Below, one piece after another: positions 21,571 through 31,985 of a DNA stretch of 64,000 nt. Origin of the DNA: Prorocentrum cordatum (Eukaryota; Sar; Dinophyceae; Prorocentrales; Prorocentraceae); assembly GCA_963575745.1 (NCBI GenBank), contig CAUYUJ010000192.1, positions 57,416 through 121,415 of the forward strand. Direction: 5' to 3'. Positions within the stretch are counted from its first letter, which is position 1. Every line of letters starts with the position of its first letter. The notes below the pieces were generated by a model, which worked only from the letters and a program-made list of their open reading frames with translations, made no database searches and was not told the origin of the DNA. The translations under genes and the position numbers were made by a program.

Positions 21571-22494
21571 TTGGCAGCAGCAGGTTTCTGTCCACTCTAA
21601 CTGTAAGAGAGAGGCAAGCACGACACCAGTATCTGCCGATGTTGCTCTCATGAACCGTTGCAACGCCATCGCAGACCGTTGTCCCGTGAGAATCGGGATC
21701 GGGTTTGCTGGCGCCGACGTGAGATCCCGAAGCTCGGCCACTTGCGTCAAAGCCAGGGCCGCCAGCATCTTCACTAAGCGATCGAGGTGCTGCTGGGCGT
21801 CCGCCTCTTCCTCCTGCAGCGTCCTCGATCAGCCGGCGGCGCCGTTGATCGCCCACCGCGGGGCCTCCAGGAGCGCGATTGATCGCCCACGTCGGCTCGT
21901 CCAGCTCCATGGGTGTGCGGCGGCACGCGTGTGACGAGATGATCGTGAAGAGCCGAGTGACCTTGAGCAACAAATGGACACAGCGTACATCTCAGCGAAT
22001 AACGCACCACCACCTCTCCCAAGAAACGCGTACATACACACACCCGCGGCCTAGACAAACGAGAAATAGTATGTCGATACGCCGAACTCCGAGGCCAAAA
22101 GACTTCTCGACATGTCCAATTCTCCGTCTCACAATGCCGAGGACGAGGCGGCGATTCTTTTTAGCAGGTGTCTGAAAGTCGAGGCCTCGAAGCAGCGAAA
22201 CATCAATACGCCTAAAATCCTCCTGGAGTTCATGATCAAGAAACACCCAACCCACTCCTCTATCATACTGTCCTCGGAGCTCCTCTAAGAGCCCGTGCGC
22301 GTCCTCTAGGGACTCCATGGCCTCCAGGTCTTCAGAGTTATTTTTGCCCACGGATTCGCCCCCTCAAGTAGTCGCCCTTGCTGATCAATCGTAGCCTCTG
22401 GCTCCCAGGGCAACTTCCCAAACTGTGCTGACAGCCATTGCGCGTGCCGAACTGGATCCCGAGAAATAGCTTGCAGCCTACGTAGTCTTCGCAC
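21571..22494 (-). CDS. Possible minus-strand gene fragments (unrecognised)
   Basis: Three coding-like pieces on the minus strand: 22494 to about 22325 (RLRRLQAISRDPVRHAQWLS...), about 22345-22140 (LEDAHGLLEELRGQYDRGVG...) and about 21830-21571 (LVKMLAALALTQVAELRDL, ending in a stop). The first two overlap in different frames, suggesting a frameshift or an intron; the third follows a CTGCAG acceptor-like site. All are helical, without low complexity. No family recognised. Confidence 0.3.
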
Positions 22495-22607
22495 TCAGTG
22501 CTCCATTTCCAGAGAAGGCAGGCGCCAAAACTTACGGACTTCCTTATTCGAGAGAGATGTGTGTTTGTCTCCCTCCTCCCTGTGCGCCCTCCCCCTTCAT
22601 AGCTTTG

Positions 22608-22645
22608 CGTAGGAGGAGGAGGAGGAGGAGGAGGAGGAGGCGGAG
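22608..22645. repeat. (GGA)n microsatellite
   Basis: Short AGG/GGA tract. Confidence 0.85.
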
Positions 22646-22659
22646 GAGGACGAACATTC

Positions 22660-23015
22660 TTGGGAGCCTCTTGGGGCACCCTAGGGGCCTCTGGGGGCTT
22701 CCTGGGGGTTTCATTTGGACTCGTGGGGGCCTTTGAAGGCTCCTTGGGATATTCTTTGGCCGACTGAGGGCGTCCCGTCTCTAGCCCGTCTGACGCCGCT
22801 GGACGGTGTCTAGGGTGCCTCTCTGGGCCGACTTGGGGCCCTACTGGGGCGCTTCAGAGCCGTCCTGGGGATCATCTTGGGCGACTTGGAGGTCTTGGGG
22901 CCGTCTTCGGGGCCTCTTGGGCCGCGGGGGGGGTGGGTGGGCACCTCGGGTGCCTCTTGGGTGCCCTTGGGGCCACCTTGGTGGCGTTTGGCGCCCTCTT
23001 GTGCCGTCGGGAGGT
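22660..23015. repeat. Degenerate GGCCTCTTGGG array
   Basis: Same family and orientation as 18716-19300, with TCTTGGGGC and CTTGGGCGAC variants. Confidence 0.75.
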
Positions 23016-23124
23016 CGAACATTAGCAACCGTCCAAACCGTTCGAAACTATATAGAATAGTCGTCCCCACATGCTTAGTGGGGTTATGGTTTTCTTCCTT
23101 CCCGCGTCGCACCCGCGTCTCCCG

Positions 23125-23312
23125 CACGCACACACACACACACGCCTCCCCCTCCTTATCCTTCTCACACAGCACAGCTCAGAACAGCACAGCACAGCTC
23201 AGCTCAGCACAGCACAGCATAGTATAGCACAGCACAGCAAAGCGCACACACACACAAGCACGCAACCACACACACACACACCCACACACACACACATGAC
23301 ACGCACACCACG
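23125..23312. repeat. CA and CAGCA repeats
   Basis: CACA-rich dinucleotide stretches flank a CACAGCACAGCTCAG-type pentamer array (23168-23240). Confidence 0.9.
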
Positions 23313-23329
23313 CAACACATGCGCGCCAA

Positions 23330-25110
23330 CAGGAGGTGTGCAGGGGGTGGTCCCTGAGGGCGGCCACTATCCGTGACGGTCTTCCAGGTCATAGCAGACA
23401 TGCCATATTCTCGACACCATAGGGGGTGCGCAGTGGTGGTGGTCTCTCACCGCGGCCGCTATCAGTGACGGCCGTTCATGGCACAGTAAGCATTGCAGAT
23501 TCTCGACACCATATGGGGGTGCGCAGTGGGTGGTCTCCCACCGCAGCCGCTCTCCGTGACAGTCGTCCTTCGGCACAGCAGGCATGGCATGCTCTCGACA
23601 CCATAGGGGGTGTGCAGGGGGGGGGGTCGTTCACCGCTGCCGCTATCCGTGACGGCCGTCCATGACACAGCAGGCACGGCATATTCTCGACACCATAGGG
23701 GGTGCGCAGGGGGTGGGGTGGTCTTTCACCTCGTCCGCTATGCGTGACGGTCGTCCATGTCACAGGCATGCCATATTCCCGACACCATAGGGGGTGCGCA
23801 GTGGGTAGTCTCTCGCCGCGGCCGCTATCCGTGACGGTCGTCCATGGCACAGCAGGCATGACATATTCTCGACACCATAGGGGGTGCGCAGGGGGTGGTC
23901 TCTCACCGCGGCCGCGATCCGTGACGGCCGTCCATGACACAGCAGGCATGGCACATTCTCGACACCTTAGGGGGTGCGCCGTGGGTGGTCTCCCACCGCA
24001 GCCGCTACCCGTGGCGGTCGCCCATGGCGCCGCAGGCATGGCATGTTCTCGACACCAGAAAGGGGGTGCGCAGGGGGTGGTCTCTCACCGCGGCCGCTAT
24101 CCGTGACGGCCGTCCATGGCGCCGCAGGCATGGCATGTTCTCGGCACCTTAGGGGGTGCGCATGGGGTGGTCTGTCGCCGCGGCCGCTAACCGTGACGGT
24201 CGCTCATGGCACAGCAGGCATGGCATATTCTCAGGCATGCGCAAGGGGGGGGCTCACCGCGGCCGCTATCGGTGACGGTCCTTCAGGGCACAGCAGGCAC
24301 GGCACATTCTCGACACCAGAAAAGGGGGTTCGCAGGGGGCGGTCTCTCACCGCGGCCGTCATCAATCAGTGACGGCCGTCCAGGGCACAGCAGGCACTGC
24401 ATATTCTCATTACCGTACGTTGTGCGCCTGGGGTGGTGTCTCACCGCGGCCGTTATCCGTAACGGTCGGCCATGGCACAGCGGGCATGACACATTCTCGA
24501 CACCATAAGGGGGTGCGCGGGGGGTAGTCGCTCACCGCAGCCGCTATCCGTGACGGTCGTCCAGGGCACAGCAGGCATGGCATATTCTCGACACCATAGG
24601 TGGTGCGCATGGGGTGGTCTCTCACCGCGGCCGCTATCCGTGGCGGTCGTCCATGGCACAGCAAGCATGGCATAGCTTCGACACCATAAAGGGGGTGCGC
24701 AGGAGGTGGTCTCCCACCGTGGCCGCTATCCGTGACGGTCGTCCAGGGCATAGCGGACATGGCACATTTTTGATATCATGGGGGTGCGCAGGCAAGGGGT
24801 GGTCTCAGCGCGGCTTCTATGCCTGCCAAGGTCGGAGAGCGCGGCAGGCGTGGTATTTTCTCGACACCATAGGGGGTGCGCTGGGGTGGTCTCCCTATCC
24901 GTTGCGGGCTCGCAAAGCGTGGCAGGCGTGGCATATGTTCGACACCATAGGTGGTGCGCATGGGGTGGTTTCTCACAGCGGCCGCTATCCGTGACGGTCG
25001 TCCAGGGCACAGCAGGCATGGCAGATTCTCGACACCATAAAGGGTGTGCGCAGGGGTGGTCTTTGAGGGCGACCGCTATCCGTGACGGTCTTCCAGGGCG
25101 GTCGATGAGG
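23330..25110. repeat. 91-bp minisatellite, about 20 copies
   Basis: Direct tandem repeat with a period near 91-92 bp. Each unit has, in order, GGGGGTGCGCAG, GGTGGTCTCTCACCG, CGGCCGCTATCCGTGACGG, GTCCATGGCACAGCAGGC and TATTCTCGACACCAT. Units diverge by about 5-20%; the last four are the most diverged. Most copies contain GCGGCCGC. Open frames on both strands are repeat artefacts. Confidence 0.95.
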
Positions 25111-25111
25111 A

Positions 25112-25172
25112 GGCGGAGAAGCAGGAGGAGGAGGAAGAGGAGGAGGAGGAGGAGGAGGAGGAGGAGGAGGAG
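25112..25172. repeat. (GGA)n microsatellite
   Basis: GGA/GAG triplets directly after the minisatellite. The following 200 bp (25173-25380) contain a GGAGGATGG...GATGAG duplication and no gene. Confidence 0.9.
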
Positions 25173-25389
25173 GGCGGAGGAACGCATGGAATGTCAAATG
25201 GTGGGCGGAGGATGGACGATGAGGGCGAGGGAGCTCATCCAGACGAGCGGAGGAAAGCAGGGAATGAGAAACGGTGGGAGGAGGATGGGCGATGAGTGCG
25301 GTGGTGGTGATAGTGTGGTGCACACAACACGTAACATAAAGTATGTAGGGTTCCTCGGTAGCGTACGTAATTGAATGTGGCATCGTCAG

Positions 25390-26180
25390 GCCTTTCCTGG
25401 CGAACTGTTAGGCCGTCTAGCAGGCCTTTGGGGCTGTTTTGGACGATCTCGAGGCCATCTTGGGCCATTTTGGAGGCATCTCGGCCCGTCTTGGAGGCAT
25501 CTTGGACCATCTGGGGCTCTCTTGGGGCCATCGCAGTCGTCTTGGAGATCATCTTGGCCGTCTTGGAGGCCACCTTGGGGCCGTCTGGCGTGGGAAGACC
25601 GACGATCTGGAAAGGTGGTGGGCCTCTACGGAGTGGAAAGCCGACGGAAACCTTCTCTTCCGCAGGGCCAGCGCGATCGGCCGAACGCGTAATGCGAACT
25701 TTCGCAAGGACCACCTTCCAAAGTCCAGCACGCCATGCGGCCTGGGTGCAAGCCAACAGGGGGGGCGGCGGATCTAGTGGTCTTCGGCCAATGCCACCAC
25801 CACGCCTGGGTTGTAGGTCGGAGGCCTCTCGGATACCTGTGGGATCTCTCGGGAGGTCTCTCGGAAGCATCTTCGGAGCAGTGTTTGCGATGCCTTTTGG
25901 GACATCTGTTGGGCACCCGGAGGCCTCTCGGGGGCCTCCCGGGGTTCCTTGGGGGCCTCTCGGGGAGCTTGCTGGCGGCCTCGGGATCCCTCGTGGGGCG
26001 GAGTGCTCGAAATGCCAGTTCGTGCTCCCCTCTTAGAGGCCCCTCTTTGGACCCTCTTTGGCCGCCTGGGGTGGCCTCTTGGGCCGCCTTCCGGCGGGCC
26101 GGCCCTCTTCGGGGGCCGTCGTGGGACGAGATTTGGGTCTTCTTGGCCGTCTTCGAGCGTCGGGAGCCCGACAAAACGAT
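25390..26180. repeat. Diverged GGCCTCTTGG array
   Basis: CATCTTGG, GGCCTCTCGG and GGCCTCTTGG units spread over 800 bp with non-repetitive stretches between. Overlapping open frames on both strands are compositional. Confidence 0.65.
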
Positions 26181-26216
26181 AACGCTGAATCCGGCGAGCC
26201 CGCACGGAGTCTCAAT

Positions 26217-26370
26217 TAGGGGTCCAGATGCGAACCCTACCCCTACCCCCCACGATTTCTGAGGGGGAGGGTGGGGTTCACTTTGCTCGGGAGCTCCCGA
26301 ACGAAGTGAACCCCACCCTCCCCCTCAGAAATCGTGGGGGGTAGGGGTAGGGTTCGCATCTGGCCCCCTA
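26217..26370. mobile_element. Near-perfect palindromic MITE, 5-bp TSD TCAAT
   Basis: 154 bp palindrome with no spacer. The central 140 bp (26224-26363) pair with only two mismatched positions; the first 59 bp of each arm (CCAGATGCGAACC... / ...GGTTCGCATCTGG) are perfect. Flanked by TCAAT at 26212-26216 and 26371-26375. A transcript would fold into one long hairpin. Confidence 0.88.
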
Positions 26371-26562
26371 TCAATGACCTTAGATTCTTGGGTCCCTCTT
26401 GGGTCCCTCTTTGGCAGCCTCTTAGAGTTGTTTCGGTGCGTCATAAGGGTTTTTTGGGCCGTCCGACGGCAATCTTGGTCTCCTTCCGTCTTACGGCGAT
26501 CATTGGGCGACTCAGGGGCTGCTTTGAAGCGCTCAGAACTTTGGGTTGTGTGCACTTTGCAG

Positions 26563-27873
26563 CACATCACCATATTCAACGGGGAGAACTCTGAGGGACC
26601 TGAGGACACTCCAACTCGTGCCTCGACGCACGGCGGTGGATCTTTCACCTTCTTCTATTTGCTAATTTCGCCCTGCAACTGCAGGCTTTGACGCTGGATA
26701 ATGCCGCAGATGAGGCCCTGCTCAAGCGTGCTGGTTATGGTGCTGCAGCGGAAGAAGTCGAGAGTCGCAGTGGCATGTTAGACCTTCAGTACCTCATGGA
26801 CCAACACGCCGCGTCGGAGACCGAGCTTCATGCCCGTGCGGCCGAGACGTGGCGCAAGTATTCTAGCCAGCTGGCCAAAAACGGATGCAACTATCAAGGG
26901 GGTTTGCTGCCTTGCCCCAATGGCAACATATGTTATTACACAGGGCATGGGGGTTTGAACGTGACGGCCACTGTGGAGTATCGTGGGAATATCATCAAGA
27001 CAGTCTTAACCCCTGACCCAGATGCTGCAGTCGACATGCCAGAAATCGTGACCTTTATGGGTGCTGGCACCGACGATGCTCCTGCAATGTTGATGGACGT
27101 TCCAGCAGAATATCGCAGAACAGCGAACCCTGTGATGCTGAAGATGTTTTTCGTGGAGGACACTGACAATGTTACAGAGCAATGCCCTCATGATAGTGAG
27201 CGCGTGGAGAGCATGGGGAACAGCACCGCGTCGTACCAGGTTGAGAACAACACGTTCGCCGTTTCAGCGCAAAGCCCAAACACGTTCATGGGCATGGCCT
27301 TCGACTTCGACAGCGAGGCACCTGTTGGTCACACCCTGGCCTTCGAGATCCCTTCTGGGACGGAGATCGTCTGGGTGAGCCGTGAAGAGATGGTCGAGGT
27401 GCTCCAATCGCAGGAGATGCCGGCTTCCCTCGAGAGGCGCCTAGAGGCGCAGTTACGCAAAGCTTCGTTGGCCAAGGGGATGGATGGCGCGCTCACGCAG
27501 AAGGGAAGCAGGCGGCGCAGGCGGCGCAGGGCGAGGTGCACCGGTGGACAGATTGGGTCCATGGCAGGAGGTGCCGCCGCCGTGGGCGTCGCTTTTTTGC
27601 TCTGCGCGTTTACTTTCATAGGCTGCTTCACGGCGTCGCCGTTCTTGATGTTTGCTGGGACAACGATGGTGAAAAGCGGTGCTTGCCAATGCTGGGCTAA
27701 CGGGAATGCTGGGCAGACCGCCTGCGCGTTGCGGTGAGGGCGCCGAGGGTTGCGGGGGCGCGGTAGTGGTCTCCAACTGCAGGTTACCCGCCGCGCATGC
27801 ACTTAAAGGTCAGGTCTTCCTGGTTTTTTGTGGCATCTTTTCTTGCGCGACTTTCTGCCGACGCGCCGTGTAG
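26563..27873 (+). CDS. Lumenal/extracellular protein with C-terminal hydrophobic segment (3' part)
   Basis: Main exon 26685-27733, opened by an acceptor (CCTGCAACTGCAG) with no usable ATG at its start, so upstream exons are missing. About 350 residues: an acidic helical start, then a beta-rich region with four N-glycosylation sequons (NVT, NVT, NST, NNT) and several Cys, a stalk ending in a run of seven Arg, and a hydrophobic stretch (GAAAVGVAFLLCAFTFIGCF). This suggests a membrane-anchored protein with a glycosylated domain; no family recognised. At 27734 GTGAGG looks like a donor, and a 49-bp intron (27734-27782) joins to a short exon ending in TAG at 27871-27873. Without that splice the protein ends with TGA at 27735. 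A 42-bp candidate exon (26563-26604, encoding HITIFNGENSEGPE) fits upstream in phase, with a GA-AG intron between. Confidence 0.65.
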
Positions 27874-28375
27874 GCGCGGCTTCTTCCAGTCCAGTCCAGG
27901 TAGGCGTGTAGGCGCGGCTTGTACTGGTCTCCGACTGGTTGGCCTCTTTATATATCTGGCGATCGTGATACTGGAAAAAAGGGCGTCTCTGGCCCGAGGT
28001 GTCCCCAGGTAACCTCCAGAAATGACTCGCGCTCGTCGCGCCAGCACACGTGTCGGCAGGGCGTGCCAGGTTTTTCCCCTGACGCGTCCTCGCCGCTTAT
28101 GACCTTGAAGCTTGAGATTTCCAACAGATGCACGGATGGAGGCAAGAATGGGGGACGTGCCGTGTTCAGAAAGATCATCTCGTTCCAGCACCGTGCGTAT
28201 TCGTTTCGAGACCTTGTTTTCAAACGTTCCGAGGATAGGGGGCTTTTTCTTTTCAAGATGTGGCTCTCGCCTTAGCACCGTTCGCATTCGCTTATCAAGC
28301 AAAATGCAAGGACGGAGTACGGTCCTATTGACAGCCGCCTCGCAGCGTTGAGCACGTCTCGGGTAATTTGAAAGG
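27874..28375. other. No gene seen; short direct repeats
   Basis: GTAGGCGCGGCTT occurs twice (about 27872 and 27908), and AGCACCGT(G/T)CG(T/C)ATTCG occurs at about 28188 and 28274. No coding support. Confidence 0.45.
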
Positions 28376-28380
28376 GATGG

Positions 28381-28475
28381 TTGTGTGCGTTTGTGCGTGT
28401 GTGCGTGTGCATGTGCGTGCGCGCGCGCGTGTGTGTGTGTGTGTGTGTGTGTTTGTGTATGCGTGTGTGTTGTGA
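28381..28475. repeat. (GTGTGC)/(TG)n repeat
   Basis: TG dinucleotides with GTGCGC variants. Confidence 0.93.
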
Positions 28476-28618
28476 GCTTGTGTGTGAAAGTGCAGGGCGA
28501 AAGGGGGTGGCATGGATCTGTGGGGAAGCGCGGGGAAGTATGGGGACTTGTGGGGAACCGTGGGGAAGCTCGTGGATCACGGATATAGGGTCTTATCGAA
28601 TTTGGTTCGTACGGCAGT

Positions 28619-29130
28619 TGTCCTCCTCCTCTTCCTCCTCCTCCTCCTCCTTCTCCCCCCCCTCCTCCCCCCCCTCCTCCTCCTTCTCCTCCTCCTCCTC
28701 CTCCTCCTCCTGCTACTCCTCCTCCTCCTCCTCCTCCTGCTCCTCCTCCTCCTCCTCCTCCTCCTCCTGCTCCTCCTCTTCCTCTCCTCCTCCTCCTCCT
28801 CTCCTCCGCCTCCTCTCCTCCTCCTCCTCCTCCTCCTCCTCCTCCTCCTCCTCCCCCTTCAATGGAGGGACCCCGGAGGCCGAAGATCGCCCCAATCTGG
28901 CCGCTCAGAGTGCTGTTGGAGCCTCGGATTCCTGGGCCGTCTCGCCCGGAGGAGGAGGAGGAGAAGAAGGAGGGGGAGGAGGAGGAGGAGGAGGAGGAGG
29001 AGGAGGAGCAGGGGGAGGAGGAGGAGGAGGAGGAGGAGGAGGAGGAGGAGGAGGAGGAGGAGCAGGAGGAGGAGGAGGAGCAGCAGGAGGAGGAGGAGGA
29101 GAAGAAGGAGGCGGGGGAGGAGGAGGTGCC
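28619..29130. repeat. TCC and GGA microsatellites in inverted arrangement
   Basis: (TCC)n at 28619-28858 and its complement (GGA)n at 28946-29130 flank 87 bp of non-repetitive sequence, forming a long potential hairpin. The poly-Leu, poly-Glu and poly-Ser frames are artefacts. Confidence 0.95.
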
Positions 29131-29303
29131 CTCCGGCCGCCGGCCGGGACAATCCGAGCACCCCCCGGCGCCTCTCGGCGAGGCGCAGCCGCTGGGGCTC
29201 GGCCCGAGGCCGGCACGCCGCCGAGCACCGACGAGCACGCCCGAAGAGCTCGCACCGAAAGTTGTCCGGGTCATCCGTCCGTCCGTCGGGTCGTCCCCCC
29301 AAT

Positions 29304-29471
29304 TCACCACCCACCAAACCACCCCAACCCAACCCGAAGGCTCAGATTTACCCTCGATTTCTAGTGGGGGGGGGGTCCGGGAACATCGAAAAAACACATA
29401 TGGAGCCCATACCCCCCCCAACCCGAAATTCGGATCTTCGGGTTGGGTTGGGGTGGTTTGGTAGGTAGTCA
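29304..29471. mobile_element. MITE family 1, copy b, 5-bp TSD CCAAT
   Basis: 168 bp, colinear with 20180-20345 (same inverted termini, same internal CTCGATTTCTAGTGGGG). Target duplications are CCAAT at 29299-29303 and 29472-29476. Unlike copy a, the target does not supply a GT donor. Confidence 0.88.
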
Positions 29472-29751
29472 CCAATTAGCGTCCCCCCTCGGGAGCCTCT
29501 AAAATCCGCCAAAACCATAGTAAAACCTATGATTTTGGCTTCCTCGCTGAGGCCGTTTTGGACGCTCCAACTACCAGCGCTCCCCCCCCCGTCCAGGTCC
29601 AGGGGAGGGGGTTAGGGGGAGGGGTAAACCCCTCCCCGAAGGGGAAGAAGGGAAGATGGAAGAGGAAACTCCCGGAACCACCTACGCCCAGAGGGCTGGT
29701 GGGATTTGTCCGGGTCATCATCCGTCCGTCGGGTCGTTCGTCGCCGTCATC

Positions 29752-29944
29752 TCGGGCCGAACGAAAGGGGGGGGACCAGAAAAGGGGGGGTACGAAATCT
29801 GCTGCATGCAGCTGGTTGCAGCCCACCGAGGGGGCCAGTCCTTGATAAATGGCCGCCTCCGGCGCTGGGAGGCGCCCGGAAAATCAGCTACGCGAGGTGA
29901 TTCTCAATCCTCCCTTTGCTATCCCCCCATTTCGCCCGGCCCGA
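29752..29944. mobile_element. MITE family 2, copy a, 5-bp TSD TCATC
   Basis: 193 bp. The ends are inverted (TCGGGCCG-ACGAAAGG... against ...CGCCCGGCCCGA). The interior contains TGCTGCATGCAGCTGG and GCCTCCGGCGCTGGGAGGCGC. Target duplications are TCATC at 29747-29751 and 29945-29949. A second copy lies at 57578-57772. Confidence 0.8.
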
Positions 29945-30270
29945 TCATCGTCGGTCGGTCCTTCGTCGGACGGGGCTGGGATAACTCTGTTCCAGAGCTT
30001 GTGGGGACGCTCTCAGAGCGTTCCGCAACGCTCGGAGAAGGCCGCGGCGCCCGAGAGATGCTTCAGAGCCGCCGGATCTCAGAGATTCTCGATTTGCTCG
30101 GGCGGGTGGCAATGGGGGGTGACCTGAATGAGGGGTGAAGACAGGGGCCCTAAAGGGTCGGAGGTGGACAGACCTCCTACCCTGACACGTCGATTAAGGA
30201 ATTGGCCGTTTTCGGTTCGCGAGAGGGCGTCGCAGCCGTCATTTTTGCGGGTCCAGGTTCGTCGGTTTCA
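29945..30270. other. No gene seen
   Basis: Non-repetitive GC-rich sequence; short open frames only. Confidence 0.4.
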
Positions 30271-30346
30271 CGAAGGATTGCAAAAAAACCCAGGATTGCA
30301 AAAAACATGTATTTTTTGCAATCCTGGGTTTTTTTGCAATCCTTCG
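30271..30346. repeat. 76-bp palindrome with internal direct repeat
   Basis: Left arm CGAAGGATTGC-A-run-CCCAGGATTGC-A-run and its reverse complement, with a loop of a few bases around ACATGT. GGATTGCAAAAA is repeated within each arm. No target duplication identified. Confidence 0.85.
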
Positions 30347-30479
30347 CCCAGGCCGTTTTTACTAAGGGGAGGTCTACTAAAGGGAGGTTTGTCCACCGCC
30401 GAAAGGGGCCCTGAAGGGCTCTTTTCGGAGCCGGCAGGGGCCCCAGAAAGGGGCCCTGCAGGGCCCCTCCAGGGTCCGT

Positions 30480-30680
30480 CTCGTCAGCCCACATCTATGC
30501 TCAAGTCGGGCATGTCCCTCTACAGGAGGAACACTCAAGCGTAGTCAACCAATAGTCTGGGACGATGTTTTGAGTATATGTTGGAACATGTTCCGATCTT
30601 TTGTCTTGACCTTTTTTGATCCTTCGTCCATAACCCGCCTGTAGGAGGACACGCCCGACCTAAATCTAGGCCACCTCTCA
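30480..30680. repeat. Short dispersed repeat also at 63325
   Basis: CTACAGGAGGAACACTCAA, then GTAGTCAACCAATAGTCTGG, matches about 63328-63372 (CTACAGGAGGAGTACTCAA, ATAGTCAAACATAGTCTGG). CGGGCATGTCCCTC at about 30507 also recurs at 61391. Confidence 0.5.
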
Positions 30681-30789
30681 TGACCACCCGCCCGATGTTT
30701 TATCCTCACCCGATGCTGTCATCCCCCTGGCCTCCTCTTACTTCCTCGTCGGGCGCCGGGCGGCGTCATCGGGCGGCGCCACGCCCAGT

Positions 30790-31944
30790 CCGTGGGAGGA
30801 GGATGAGGGAACAGGAGGAGGAACAGGAGGAGCAACAGAGGAGGNNNNNNNNNNNNNNNNNNNNNNNNNNNNNNNNNNNNNNNNNNNNNNNNNNNNNNNN
30901 NNNNNNNNNNNNNNNNNNNNNNNNNNNNNNNNNNNNNNNNNNNNGGAGGAGGAGGACGAGGAGGAGGAGGAGGATGAGGAGGCGGAGGCTGAGGAGGAGG
31001 AGGAGGATGACGAGGATGATGAGGAGGGAGAGAGTGGGGATGGGGAGGAGAAGGAGGAGCAGGAGGAGGAGGAGGAGGAGGCGGAGGAGGAGGAGGAGAA
31101 GGAAGAGGAGGAGGAAGAGGAGAAGGAGGAGACATACGTACTACAAGGAGGAGGAGGCGGAGGAGGAGGGGGATGAGGATGATGCTGATGATGATGATGC
31201 TGCTGATGATGATGATGATGTTGTTGCTGATGATGTTGATGCGGATGATGATGATGATGATGAAGCTGCTGATGATGATGATGATGTTGATGATGATCGT
31301 GATGGCGATGATGATGATGATGATGCTCGTGATTATGATGAGTATGATGATGATGATGTTGCTGATGCTGCTGATGATGATTATGCTGATGTTGATGCTG
31401 AGGATGATGGTGATGATGATGATGATGACGATGTCGATGATGATGATGATACTGATGCTGATGATGATGATGATGATGATGATGGTGACGATGAAGCTGA
31501 TGCTGATGACGATGATGCTGATGATGATGATGGTAACGATGCTGTTGCTGATGATGATGCTGCTGCTGGTGATGATGATGGTGATATCGATGATGTTGAG
31601 TATGATGACTATGATGATGATGATGCTGGTGATGATGCTGATGCTGAGGATGCGGATGAGGATGAGGATGATGATGATGATGATGATGACGATGATGCTG
31701 ATGGTGATAATGACGATGATGATTTAGCTTGATGATGCTGATTGTGTGCTGTGCTGCGGATGAGGATGAGGATGAGGATGTTGATGATGATGACGATGAT
31801 GATGATGATGATGATGATGATGCGGATGATGTATGATGTGATGATGTATGATGAGTTTGATTATGATGATGATGATGATTGCTGATGATGATGATGATAT
31901 GATCATGATCATGAATATGAATCATGATGATGATGCTGCTGCGC

Positions 31945-31985
<41 letters not shown>

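Noticed and set aside
23330-25110. CRISPR-like regular repeats
   Set aside because: Whole 91-bp units repeat with no variable spacers, and the context is a eukaryotic nuclear genome.
26217-26370. Telomere-like CCCTACCCCTACCCC
   Set aside because: Two or three imperfect units inside the arms of a palindromic element, not a telomeric array.
27784-29475. 563-codon minus-strand open frame
   Set aside because: Passes through TG, TCC and GGA microsatellites and a MITE; Ser/Gly runs only.
30738-31925. Long His/Asp/Met-rich frames on both strands
   Set aside because: Translate the GAT repeat and cross the N gap.
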